From Amphiura filiformis (Eukaryota > Echinodermata > Ophiuroidea > Amphilepidida > Amphiuridae), in the NCBI RefSeq assembly GCF_039555335.1, contig NW_027305510.1, positions 496,001 to 560,000 of the forward strand: a DNA stretch of 64,000 nucleotides, given 5' to 3'. The position numbers were made by a program, and so were the translations under genes. The notes under the pieces were generated by a model. The model made no database searches. It saw nothing but the letters and a program-made list of their open reading frames with translations, and was not told where the DNA came from. Positions 13,601 through 24,500 of this stretch are shown here, piece after piece. Every line of letters starts with the position of its first letter. Positions within the stretch are counted from its first letter, which is position 1.

Positions 13601-13990
13601 CCCTGAACCCTATACACACCCCGCACCCACCCCCACATACCCACACACACCTACCCCAAACCCACACAACACAAACCAACATGCAAGCAAACATGCACAT
13701 ACATAAATATTTGAACCAGAACATCAAAGTTTGCCTAGATATGCTTGATATTAAAAACAAAATTAAACACCCTGCGCATTGTTGTAAAAAATCTGATTTT
13801 TCACTAGTGTATGGACTGGCCACTTCCAATCATGATCAAATGAAACCTAGGTTTGCTTTCAAATAATACTAGGCAGTTAGAACAATCAATTAGCTACATA
13901 TTCATACCAAAATAAATTCATTATTATGAGTAAAAGTTGAGTTATGAGAGTTTATATTTCCCCTACCCCTTAATTTTGTCCTATTTTTGG
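7670..13990 (+). repeat. Right-arm satellite, ~208 bp unit, >21 copies
   Basis: CCGGACAACTAATG marks successive units from 8078 to 12237 at ~208 bp intervals (21 marked sites). Diverged units flank these on both sides to about 7670 and 13990. Each unit contains AATAATACTAGAA, AGCTACATATTGATACCAAA, GTATGTCCCCTTACCCCTTA, ATTGTCATATTTTACGCTGT and TAGACATTGAATATTAACAT. Variants occur at fixed places: GGCTT or GAATTTT, GTTAGAAC or GTTAGACC, CATTTTCATCAG or CATTTTCGTCAG. No open frame runs through the array. It is not a CRISPR array because there are no unique spacers. Confidence 0.95.
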
Positions 13991-14224
13991 TGATTTTATG
14001 CGATTATACGTCCATACATAAAAAAAAAAAAAAAAAAAAGTGATACCACAATTTGAGTCCACTACCTACCTAGCAGTGATCTAGAGGGTCCATACTAACT
14101 ACCTATGGTGTCAAACCTTGTATGTAGTGGAGGGTGAACGAAGTCATTTTTTTGAGGTTGCTGCTCCTGTACTATGTGTGTTATGAACATCGTGTATGCG
14201 TTCGACTAATAATTCCATCGTAAT

Positions 14225-14252
14225 AATAAAGCGCCGGTTCCGGCGTTTTATT
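14225..14252. repeat. Short hairpin AATAAAGCGCCGG / CCGGCGTTTTATT
   Basis: A 13-base stem with one mismatch and a two-base loop (TT). It lies between the foldback element and the zinc-finger gene. It may be the edge of an unrecognised repeat; nothing shows that it is a terminator. Confidence 0.5.
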
Positions 14253-14807
14253 CAAAATCACGGATTTTGACAAAACTACAGCACCTAGAATCTTGATTTT
14301 TGCAGGGTATATTGGTTTAATAAAGTACAATTTAATCGTGTAAAAAAGGAATTTTAAAAATTCAGTGAGGGCGTCTTCCTCAGCAAATGTTATAATATGG
14401 CTTTAAAGCTAATCGAATTAAAATCCATACACCCCCTATTTGCATAATCACGCATAACGCGCAAACGCAAAATCGGAAGCAACTGAAATGTTGGAAATAA
14501 GCTTTTCTGGTGGATATCTACTCAAACATACCATAAACAGAGATAGATAGAGATGATTTTGGTTTTAATCTGATCGTGTTACAATGACGTTACGTAAAAA
14601 CGATGAGGGCGACGTCATGGCAGTTTGCGCAATGCAATAATGTTTTCGCCGTTGTCCCTCCCGGATCCTGCGTCTCAGTAGCACTGGATAATTTGTATAC
14701 CTGGACGATTTATATACATGTAGTAACCTGGTATTCGTCTCTTTGACACAAAACAAAGTTATCAAGGAGATATCATAAGAAGGCACTATCAGCAGTAGAA
14801 GACCTTA
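14253..14807. other. Non-coding; nothing recognised
   Basis: No gene or repeat that I can support. It lies downstream of the 3' end of the minus-strand zinc-finger gene. Confidence 0.4.
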
Positions 14808-15045
14808 GCGCAAGAAGACCGTAAGTCCACTTGGCCCCTCAACATGTATACACTAAAGTTACGTATAGTTTCTTAGGCTTTTATAATGTTTAATACATGT
14901 TCCAGGGTGAAAACATCATGAAAGGTTGTGAAAGATTTATTTTTGCCCCTGAACATGTATAAAACATTACCAAACTATACGAAACTATACGTAACTTTAG
15001 TGCATACATGTTGAGGGGCTAAGTGGACTTACGGTCGTCTTGCGC
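14808..15045. mobile_element. MITE with ~68 bp inverted repeats in the 3' region of the zinc-finger gene
   Basis: The left end is GCGCAAGAAGACCGTAAGTC and the right end is the inverse of GCGCAAGACGACCGTAAGTC. Pairing continues through CCACTT, CCCCTCAACATGTAT and ACTAAAGTTACGTATAGTTT. The element is 238 bp with a ~100 bp loop. The possible poly(A) signal of the zinc-finger gene lies in the loop. Confidence 0.85.
14936..14941 (-). promoter_or_regulatory. Possible poly(A) signal (AATAAA) of the zinc-finger gene
   Basis: TTTATT on the plus strand gives AATAAA on the minus strand, about 215 bases after the stop codon at 15154. It is the nearest canonical hexamer that I noticed. It lies inside a MITE, so the transcript end may have been supplied by the insertion. 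Position and motif only. Confidence 0.4.
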
Positions 15046-15153
15046 TCATGTCTTCAGTAGCTGTCAGGTGTCACATTTTTAGATGTGTACAGTGTATGTA
15101 ATACAGACATTCTCAAATGTCTATAGAGCAGATTAGAGAGAGGGCCTTCCTTG

Positions 15154-18100
15154 TTATGATGACTTATGTTTCTTCTTCTTATGTTCTTTGTGCTTCTCAC
15201 AATTGGCAGCTCTACGTCCACAATGACATAGATATGGTTTCGAACCTGAATGATGCATTTTTTCATGTATACGCAAAGTCTCCCTCCTTGCATACGTCGC
15301 TTTACAGAACTCGCATTCATACCTGACACCTCGATGCACGCACTGCTCATGTCGCTTTAACAGTGATGACCATTTGAACGCGCTAGAACATCCGGGGTAT
15401 TTGCATTTATACGGTCTTTCCGACGAGTGGCATCTTTCATGGTTAGTTAGGCTACCCGATTCAATAAACCTCATACCGCATGTGAGACATTTAAATGGTT
15501 TCACTCCCGTGTGTATTCTCTCATGACATGTTAAAGAGTACCTCTCGGCGAATCGTTTAGGACAGTGTTTACATTTATGTGGTTTTTCGCCGGTGTGCGT
15601 ACGTATATGTCGCTCAAGACCGGCCCGAACCGCGAAACCTTTATTACAATATTCACAGCGAAGTAGCTGCCGTTTGTCATGAGTCTTCATATGAATACTT
15701 AAATTACTGCGCGATACAAAGCTTTTATCACATTTGGAACACTGGTATATTTTCTTCTTTTGTTTCATATGCAGGTGTCTCTTCATCTCAGGAGTCAGTT
15801 TCTGGGACGTACTTCTGGTATTGGAATTACGAGATTGACGATCTACTTTTTTGCTCGCTTTTAAGCGGCTGGATTTTCGTGACAAGTCGTGATCTCTACC
15901 AAAGTCTTCAAATGGTGATAATGGTGGTGGTTCTTCTTCGGATGTGTACGAGTCTAGAGACGATGCTATATCATCGGGTGGATGGGCTTCAGATATTCGC
16001 GGTGCGTCTCTACGTTTGGTCTGACGATGAGTCTCCAAGTTGGATCTCCTTCGCCGCAGTGGATCTCTATGTTTAGTTTCGTGGTGTGTTTCTTCGTTGG
16101 GTCTCTCTCGCGGTGGGTCTTTATGTTGAGTCTCGTGATGGGTATCAACACTTTGTTTCTCTCGTGGTGGCTCTCTACGCTTATCTTGTGTCGTATCATT
16201 ATAGAAACTATGCGCAGTTTTAGTCCACTGACTGTCAGATGAATCTAAACTTTGAAGAAGTGATTCAAAAGATGACAAACGTTCTTCTTCAACGATAGGT
16301 TGCTGTGATTCCTTAGGGAGGAGCGTCTTTCCGCGTCGATTTCGACGCAGCACATCAGCAATTAGTCTAGCATTCCTTTGAATGCTTTCCAATCGGCTTA
16401 AACTCGTCTTAAAATCCCGATCTTCAGTAGAGAGGCGCGAGGTCTTTCGGAATTCGTCATGTAACTGGACATTGGCATTCCTTTCGATGCTTTCCAACCG
16501 GTTTAAGCTCGTTCTGTAATCCCGATTTTCAGTCGATAGACGCGAGGTCTTTTGATATCGGTCACTTATCTGGATAGGCGATGCTCTGATGGTATCATCG
16601 TCGCTAACGTCATGCTGATTATTAGTAAACGAGTTGGTTTTTCTTTGGGATTGGGCCGTTTTAGATTGTAAAGTTGACTTCAATCTTGAAAACATCTCAT
16701 TCCGTTTATCTCGTTCTGATGAGGAAAAGTGTGTCTGTTGTTCTGAGGTGATTGTTTCCTTCACTTGCTTACCACATGTATGTTTCACTACTATGTTAAC
16801 ATTGGTTTGGGTGACGAAATTCTCAAACACTGATCGTGTTTCACTGATTTCCGTGTCGACTGAGTCGACACTGCGTTGTCTGTGCAGAGAGCGAATACCC
16901 GGATCGGCAGCAATTGCATCCTCATCGGTTGCATATTGATGTGTTAACATTTCAGACCGGCATGTCGGAGGCCTGGGTTTACTATACAACATATCAGTAT
17001 TCCGAGAAATATTTCTAGTGATGTCGCTTTGTTGTGTAGATTTTTCTACAACCGTCGAAGAATTTCTATCGGAAAGCTTCTCATGATGGGCTTTGTTAGG
17101 ATGTTTGCTAATCAAATCTGCTTCATCTGAATCGACATCCCTTTCGAATACATATCTTTCACGATTTTGCCTAATCGCCTGTCCACCATCTTTACTTGAT
17201 ATTGTTCCTCGCGAAGTCATTTTTGAAACCGGTTGGGTGCTACTTTTAACTGGAGCTATAGTTTTGCGGCTTCCTGTCTTCTGTTGTTTCGGAGCTTTGC
17301 TTGTGCCGTCCTCATCCGAGGAAATAGCCTCATCCGATGAGGCGTCATCAAATGCATGAACGTGTTCCTCGTGGATTTTTAAATTAGAACTATCCGGGAA
17401 ACCCTTCCCGCAACGGGGAACACTTAAACGGTCGTAACCCAATGTGCACTGTCTTCTCATGTCTACTACGGTGTGATTTATGTACGAAACGCTTACCGCA
17501 AATTGCGCACGCAAACGGCCTTTCTTTAGTATGCGTTCTGCGATGTTTCGCCACTGAGCTTGGACTTTCGAATTTCTTTCCGCAATATTCGCACGGATGA
17601 ACCCTAGGTCTTGGTCCTGCAGGTTTTGATGGTACGTTCTTGTTCTCTCCCGTGTGACCCTTCTTATGACGTGATAAATGACCTGATGAATGGAATGCTT
17701 CCCCACAGTGACATATATATGGACGTTCACCCGTGTGGTATCTTCGATGACCTACTAACATTCCTTGTAATCGAAATCGCTTATCACAATATTCACATTT
17801 ATACGGTTTCTCGCCTGTATGGTATCGCTCATGAGCTTTTATATTGCGGGTATCCGGAAACCCTTTTCCGCAAATACGACATCGATACGGTAACTTTCCG
17901 GTATGTCTATTCATGTGGTCCCTTAACTTGGATTTATACTGGAAGCATTTTCCGCACACTTTACACTCGTACTTTTTCGGAAGTGAATGTCGTTTTACGT
18001 GACTTTTAAATATTTTTCAAAAGCGAAGTGCTTGCCACATATTGAACAGGAGTATTTCCGTCGTTTTGTCTTGAAGCAAGGAACATTGTGCATATATTTT

Positions 18101-21100
18101 TTGGTCTTTCTCTTCTTTTCTAATTCTATCAACTCTTCTTTTGTCAGGCGTCTCATGTTGGTACGATACTTGTTGGCCTCAGGCTCATTTGCAAGATTCC
18201 TGGCTATTTTCTTGTAATATTCATCTTTCAAATTGTTTTTTGTTTGACCTAAAGATTTGTGCGGTTGCTGTTGCGGCGTTAAAGCTGGTATCTTGTCTGT
18301 TTGCTTCCCGTTTGTTCCATGCATTATATTATCGTGGTTTTCGGTGGGGTTTTTCAATGTTGTACTTGAGGAAGAAGACCTCACCTCGTTCGTATAATCA
18401 CTCAATGCCTCGTCTTCTGATTCATTTTCACTTTTCACTTTGACGACGATTTTGTCTTTGTTGGCAACCAACTTGGGCATTTCATCACCAGAAGATGCGT
18501 TCTCTTCACTTTCCGAATCGTCATCTATCTTGTAGCTTTCATCGCTACTGTGATCTTCTTCGTCAGCAATGTCCCTTTCGTCATCATCGTCAATTGCTTC
18601 TACTGACGCTTGCTTCTTTCCATTACCACTATCATTTCTCTTCCGAAGAGACCATCGAGTGGCAAATCTGCCAAGTGACATACTCGAGTCTTGTGTATCG
18701 GTTTCCCTGTGTTCAGTGTGGTGTACATCGCCTTTCCCATTATTACTTTTATCACCATGACGACCACCATCGTCATCGTTGTCGTAATTATCTATATTTG
18801 CATCTGTCCTCGATTCCTTTCTGTGTTTATATTTTTCTACAGGTTTGAGATTAATAGACCATAGTTTGTCAAGTTTAGTCAAAGAGACGGTCAACTTTGG
18901 AGTGCTCTTGCTTAAGTTCCTCTCTGAAATGTTTGCAACTTTTTCTTCTTTTCTTAGATCTTTGTCCTTACTACCACGGTTTGTAATCACAGGTTTCTCC
19001 GCTACTTCCCTTGCGGTCTTTGTGCTTGGCTTATTTTGATTGCTCTGGTTTAAGTTGGTAGCTGGTGTGTTCTTTGCGACCTGTTTCTCCTTTCTTGGAA
19101 CATTGTCCTTGCTGCCACGTTTCTCCACTACCTCCAAAGTGGTCTGTGTTCTTGGCTTATTTTGATTGCTCTGGTTTAAGTTGGTGGCTGATGTGTCCTT
19201 TGGGGCCTGTTTCTCCTTTCTTGGAACATTGTCCTTGCTGCCACGTTTCTCCGCTACCTCCAAAGTGGTCTGTGCTCTTGGCTTATTTTGATTGCCTTTG
19301 TTTAACTTGGTGCATGTGTTGTCCTTTTGAATCATTTTGTCTTTTCTTTGAACTTTGTCCTTATTACTTCGACTACTACTGCCGGGTTTCTCTGCCGCTA
19401 CTTCCCCGGTGGCATTTACTGTTGACTTATGTTGATTTCTCTTTTTTACGGAAGCATCCTTTTGAAGTTTTTTCTCTTTTCTTGAAACTTTGTCCTTGCT
19501 ATTACGACAACTGGTCGCGGATGTGTCTACTACTTTCCCGGTGGCCCTTGCTCTTGGCTTATTGTTAATACTCTTGTCTAACGTGTTCACTGACGTGTCA
19601 TTTTGTAACTGTTTCTCTTTTCTTTTCTCTTTGCCCTTACTACTACTTTTCTTTGTTACATCCCAGGTGGTCTTTGCTTTTGGTTTAATTCGTAAAGACC
19701 ATCTAGTCCCGAACTTTTCAACGGATGTATCAGAGTTTTGATTAAGACTGTTGACGTCACTTGAATCAGTTCCTGAAGAAGATTTGTCAACTGCGCATGC
19801 GTTCTTTCCTACATCCTCCAGTCCCTTAGTCAATCTACTGTAGTATCCAGCTTTCGGTCTTTTTCTATTTCCGACAGGCGGCAACTCGTTAAGATACCTG
19901 TCTTCCCAGTCGCCATGGTTACCATCCCCCGATTTCTTCCTTCCTACTCTCCCGGTTCCGGTCCCTTTAGGCAATCTTTTCTTGCGTGTTTTCGGAGTAT
20001 TTGTAATGGAAGGTTGTTCATCATCATGTAAAGTTTCTACAATGTTCTGAGTACTTTGGTTTGAAATGTAGGATTGAGATAGTTGTGGATATATATGTAA
20101 TTTTACCAACTCAACGCGAAATGACGATTCATTCCGTACTATATTTCTAACAGCGTCTTGTGTAATTCGGCTTTCCGTAATATCCGCGTCTGCAGTTCCT
20201 GTTTCCGAATGGTCCGATGGCCTGTGACTACCAGGTGTAACAAGGCTAGATTCCTGTCCTTGAATATATTCAACTTTTATGGGAACCACTGGTTGAGGAA
20301 TACGTACACTATTATCATTTAGATCAGGTCCTGTATTTTCAGCAGACGATGTGTCAGAAGCATGCCCTAAGAACTTCCTTGATAGCAAGTCCCCGATTGT
20401 GTAATTGTCATTAGCGACACGTGAGTCTTGCGAAGGTGACTCTTCTGAATCGATCTCTTTCTTTATTTCAACTTCATTGTTTTCTTCAACGAATGTTGAT
20501 GTCTGCGTGACAGGTGGATTGTTTTCAGGAAGGTTTGATGAGGTTGATGGAGATGCATCATATCCAACCTGTTCTTCTTTAACCTCAGTTATCGCGCCCT
20601 CATCGGTTCCTGATGTATCTGTGGTTTTCTTGGAAGACGTAGCATTAGAAGACGTATCATCGCTGTTGTTGTCAGGATCGATTGGGGGAACTTGAAGATG
20701 AGTTACTATTTGTTGGTCAATTGCAATATTTTCAGTCAATTCCGACGTGTTAATGGCTAAAGATACACCACCTGCTGTTACTTCAGCTTCACTATGTCCT
20801 CGATCGTGTGCTAGATTTTCACGAGGTAGTCTCTGTTCTTCTTCTTCATCTGGTATGCCCTCTTCAATAATTCCGTACCTGTCGGAAATAAGCTTTGGAG
20901 ATAAACTACCTGCTGACACTTCGGCTTCATTATGTCCTCGATCATTTATTAGATTTTCACGAAGTATTCTCCCATCTTCTTCTTTATCTTTTATGCTCTC
21001 GTCAACAATTCTGAATGTATCTGTGACTTGCTTTGAAGATTCATTGTCTGAAGTAGTCTTGCTGTTACCTGTATTGTTTTCAGAAAGTCTTTCTCTGTTT

Positions 21101-22202
21101 TTATGCGTATCCATTACACTCTCTCTGTTTTCATGCGTATCCACTAGACACTCTCTGTTTTCATGAGTATCCACTACACTATCTATGTCTTCATGCGTAT
21201 CCACTACGCTCTCTCTGTCTTCATGCGTATCCACTACACTCTCTCTGTCTTCATGAGTGTCCATTACACACACCTCTACAACTTTTGATGTGTTATCTTT
21301 ATGTAGAACTTCTAAGGTTTTTGAGGTGCTATGGCTTTCCCAATCTTTTGATGGACGTACTGTAGTTCTGTTCTGTCCATCTGATAAAGTTGTCGAGGAT
21401 GCAATACTTTCACGATTTTGTGATGGACGTATAGTTCTTTTCTGTCCATCCGATAAAGTTTTTGAGGATTTATTGCTGTCACGATCTTTTGATTGACGTG
21501 CTGCAGTTCTTTTCTGTCCATTTAAATGACCTCCTTTATACCAATGTCTCTCGTACCTTCGTTCATGACTTCGTAGATGTCGATGGTATCGCCAAAACCG
21601 ATGGAAAAATCGACGATGACAGTATTTGCAGGTCTTAGGGCGTAGTGTTGCAGATTTACTCTTGGGTTGGTCTTTAGGAGAGTCGGTGACTTCATGTGTT
21701 TGATTGGTTTTGGCGGAAGATGGTTTAGGAGAGCCAATTGGAGAATCGGTGACTACGTGTGTTTGCTTGGTTTTGGCGGAAGATGGTTTAGGAGAGCCAA
21801 TTGCCGAGTCGATGACTTCATGTGTTTGCTTGGTTTTGACAGACGATGGTTTAGGAGAGCCAATTGTAAAGTCGGTGACTTCGTGTGTTTGCTTGGTTTT
21901 GGCGGAAGATGGTTTAGAAGAGCCAATTGGAGAGTGTGTGTTTTCGTGTGCTTGACTGGTTTTGGCGGAAGATGGTTTAGGAGAGCCAATTGCTGAGTCG
22001 ATGACTTCGTGTGTTTGATTGGTTTTGGTGGAAGATGTTTCAGGAGAGTCAATTGCTGAGTTGGTGACTTCATGCGTTTGCTTGGTTTTGGTGGCGGGTG
22101 GTTTAGGGGAGCCAGTTGCAGAGTGTGTAACTTCGTGTGTTTGATTAGTTTTGGCAGGCAATGGTTCGTTTGTCTCTTGAGCGGTTGTAGCTAACTGATC
22201 TC
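15154..22202 (-). CDS. C2H2 zinc-finger protein, terminal exon (two homopolymer frame breaks)
   Basis: Exon 2 of a two-exon gene. It starts after the acceptor TTATATACTTGCAG at 22203 and completes the split Arg codon of exon 1. In order (residues of the joined ~2,424-residue protein): eight 21-residue repeats around KTNQTHEV and GSPKPSSA (~93-260); a finger C267-X2-C270-X13-H284-X3-H288; six 10-residue DTHEDRESVV-type repeats (~385-445); acidic/Ser-rich linkers; about seven ~41-residue Lys-rich repeats with VPRKEKQ and NLNQSNQNKP (~910-1160); eight C2H2 fingers (~1457-1690); a charged linker with further repeats; and seven C-terminal fingers (~2220-2410), the last degenerate. The frame breaks at 18004-18007 (A4, A5 expected) and again at 17415-17418 (C4, C3 expected); both fall inside fingers and cancel. 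Tandem fingers with TGEKPY-type linkers imply a nuclear DNA- or RNA-binding protein. The family is not recognised; targets are unknown. Confidence 0.9.
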
Positions 22203-23522
22203 CTGCAAGTATATAAAATAAGATAAATTTATGGGTAGATTGTATTAGGAAGGTAACTGTACATTAATAAGAGCCACTGGACATGCTGGATGCGGAGTAT
22301 TCCTGCCCTACTTCTACCAAGGATTCTATTAGTAACCCTTCTTCAATACACAATACAATTTTTTTCTATACTTTTTGTACATGGGTAGAATATTTGCGAG
22401 GGCGTGCTCATATTATGACGTCATAGCGATAATGTGGGGGCATTATGCAAGGAATGTCTGTACTTATTTCGGTATCACTGGATAGAAGAGACCTATGGAG
22501 CTATACATTGGTACCAAATAAAACAGTAAATGACGTTTGTAATAGAAAATAAGGTGGTTACAACAACCCCATGGCCCTTCGTAGTTAGTGTTACAAAATA
22601 TGGCTAATAAGACCAGAGCTAATCGACGTTTCTATGTCAGAAAAAATGAACAGATATCGATAAGCTATGTTAACAACTTTAACAAATGTCCAATGGGGTC
22701 AACAAGGATCAAATGTCATACAACATGATACCCCCTTCTTCCAACTCAACTAAACTAATCAATGGAATGGATACAAATGCAATTGTTTTTATCACTCCAT
22801 TCGTGAAAAATAATGGAGTCAAAAAACAATAGCATGACGTCATAGGTGTGTGCATTAAAGCATTACAATGCTAAAGGGTTTGGTTAATAGGTCAGAACTC
22901 AGGAGAGTTATGTATAATGATGTTGGAATCGGTTTTGACATATTGCCAGTTAGAATTTAGATAAGCAGCAGAATTAACCATCGAGGGCTTCGAGCAAGAA
23001 CTAGCTATGTCCACAATTACATGTTACTCATTTCGGCAACAAATGGACGGTTAACTCTGCCCTCTAAAATATAATGTAAGTGACTTTGGGGGTGTGTAGA
23101 AAGACTCTTGAAATGCCATTTGTTTAATGTTGCCTATGGACTGTAATTTTATTTGGTTTAAGTGTTTATCAGCGCCTTAGTACAATTGTTTGGTTTTAGG
23201 CGCTATATAAATTTCAGTTGTATTGTATTGTATTGTGTACATGGTCACTTGCGTCTTAATTATAACCGTGCTAACTGTTTAAGTGACCATGCATATACCC
23301 CATAGTCACTTGCATTTATTATGGAGGCCTATGGAGGGCAGAATTAACCACCCATTTGTTGCCGAAATGAGTAACATGTTCTTGCTCTTAGAAGCCCTCG
23401 CCATTTTAACAGGGATTTCTAGGGGTAATGGAAGTTATGTCTAACGGAATTTTTGTTGTTTTTCTTTGCCGCGGGGTTTTGTAGAGGTACAAAAAACACA
23501 CATTAATTGTCGAAAAACTTAC
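22203..23522 (-). other. Intron of the zinc-finger gene (1,320 bp, phase 1)
   Basis: The donor is C|GTAAGT at 23523/23522 and the acceptor TTGCAG|GA at 22203/22202. Exon 1 leaves one base (C) and exon 2 supplies GA, making CGA (Arg), so the frames join without a stop. The intron contains a long foldback MITE (22972-23412). Confidence 0.85.
22972..23412. mobile_element. Foldback MITE within the intron
   Basis: The left arm has GCGAGGGCTT-like sequence, then GAGCAAGAAC, ACATGTTACTCATTTCGGCA, CAACAAATGG, GGTTAA and CTGCCCTC. The right arm (about 23270-23412) is its inverse. Arms are ~120 bp with a 17 bp gap in one. The loop includes GGCGCTATATAAATTTCAG followed by a TGTAT microsatellite, a tail type often found at the end of SINE/LINE copies, so an older insertion may sit in the loop. 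Confidence 0.8.
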
Positions 23523-23748
23523 GTAAATTTGCCACTCCTTGTCTTCTACTGACGTTACGTTTCTCTTTTGCATTCTTTTCACCAGAATAGCACCAAAATC
23601 GTTTGTATTTCGATTCATGACTTCGTACGTGCTTCCAATATCCTGTAAATGGCCACTGATAACGTCTAGCGCAGTACTTGCAGATCAACGGACAAAGAAG
23701 GATATATTGACGTTTAGGTCGGCGCTGTTCCCGGAGTTCCTGTGCCAT
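23523..23748 (-). CDS. C2H2 zinc-finger protein, first coding exon
   Basis: This exon encodes the first 75 residues. The start is ATG at 23748 with a good context (TACCATGG), and an in-frame TGA lies 21-19 bases upstream, so the start is well supported. It carries one atypical finger, C23-X2-C26-X13-H40-X3-H44, ending RSHESKYKRFW. This closely matches the first finger of exon 2 (RSHERRYERHW), including the spacing and the following Tyr/Trp residues. The two fingers therefore look like duplicates of one domain. The exon ends at a consensus donor (GTAAGT) in phase 1. An additional upstream 5' UTR exon is possible. Confidence 0.85.
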
Positions 23749-23920
23749 GGTATAGATAACCCCTGGTCACTTCCTCTTTATATATCATATTAATATAATA
23801 TATCTGAAACAGGAAACAATAGATATATTTTCATTACACGATGACTCTGATCAAACAAAACAAAGTAGACTTAAAATTGTAAAACGATAAATTTGATCAT
23901 GGATTTTTATAAGTGCTATA

Positions 23921-24360
23921 ACACCTCAAAAAAAGTAACTACCCCCCCCCCTTAAATAATTGCCATTATTCAAAAACGGACTATTATATTACAATTCTGT
24001 GTAATGCGTTGGAAGCAGAATTTATTCCTGCGCATTTTGACACCTCATTTGATACGATAGCCCAGAAAACAATAAAACACCTGTCAATTTAATGTAGTGA
24101 GGTCCAGATTTGAAAGTTGCACTTACATACAATACAAAAACACTCAGATATCATTACACAGATTTCCTTCCATTACACTGAATACAAAATCAATACAATT
24201 TACTGCAATCTTGGGTTACATTGATTTGCTACAAATTAGGTGTCACAATGTGCAGAAATCAATTCTGGTTCCCACGCATTTTACAGATTTGTAATACAAT
24301 CACCCGTTTTTGAATAATGGTCATTATTTAAGGGGGGTTAGTTACTTTTTTTGAGATGTT
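23921..24360. mobile_element. MITE with ~58 bp inverted repeats, TA duplication, 5' of the zinc-finger gene
   Basis: The left end reads ACACCTCAAAAAAAGTAACT and the right end is the inverse of AACATCTCAAAAAAAGTAAC. Pairing goes on through the C/G run, CCTTAAATAAT, CCATTATTCAAAAACGG. TA flanks both ends, consistent with Tc1/mariner-like mobilisation (inference). It lies about 170 bases upstream of the start codon, so it could contribute to the promoter region. Confidence 0.75.
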
Positions 24361-24414
24361 TAATTATTATGAACTATAGGAGATACAACTTCTTACGTCT
24401 TGGATTATTATGGT

Positions 24415-24418
24415 GGTA

Positions 24419-24451
<33 letters not shown>

Positions 24452-24500
24452 ATTGTTGTTATATTATTAATAATATTATCATCATCATCATTATATCAAT
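24415..24500. repeat. TTG and ATC trinucleotide microsatellites
   Basis: About twelve TTG repeats followed by TTA-rich and CATCAT runs. Low complexity; the polycysteine frame over it is an artefact. Confidence 0.9.

Larger units (their letters stand above)
4151..14145. mobile_element. ~10 kb foldback element with tandem-repeat arms
   Basis: Outer ends match in inverted orientation. The left begins GACTTGGTTCACCCTCC and the right ends in the reverse complement of GACTTCGTTCACCCTCC. Both continue through the same ~90 bp segment containing CTAGATCACTGCTAGGTAGG, then a T/A run, then a segment with GGACGTATAATCGCATAAAA. Further in, both arms carry a GT/AC-rich patch (4715-4800 and 13577-13680) and tandem ~205-208 bp units. 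The arms are very unequal (about 2.6 kb versus 6.4 kb). The centre (6720-7670) holds a palindromic MITE. No transposase frame is visible. By architecture it resembles foldback elements such as Drosophila FB and sea-urchin TU; sequence homology to these is not claimed. No convincing target duplication is seen. Confidence 0.8.

Noticed and set aside
4151-14145. Viral genome ends (long inverted terminal repeats)
   Set aside because: No viral genes lie between the arms, and the arms are tandem satellite units with nested MITEs.
15579-21996. Plus-strand frames up to 167 codons opposite the zinc-finger gene
   Set aside because: They mirror the repetitive minus-strand coding sequence; their codon content follows the antisense of Lys/Ser/Glu-rich repeats and they lack splice or family support.
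23776-23784. TATATAAAG as TATA box of the zinc-finger gene
   Set aside because: It is only about 28 bases upstream of the start codon, which would leave almost no 5' UTR; the region is generally TA-rich.
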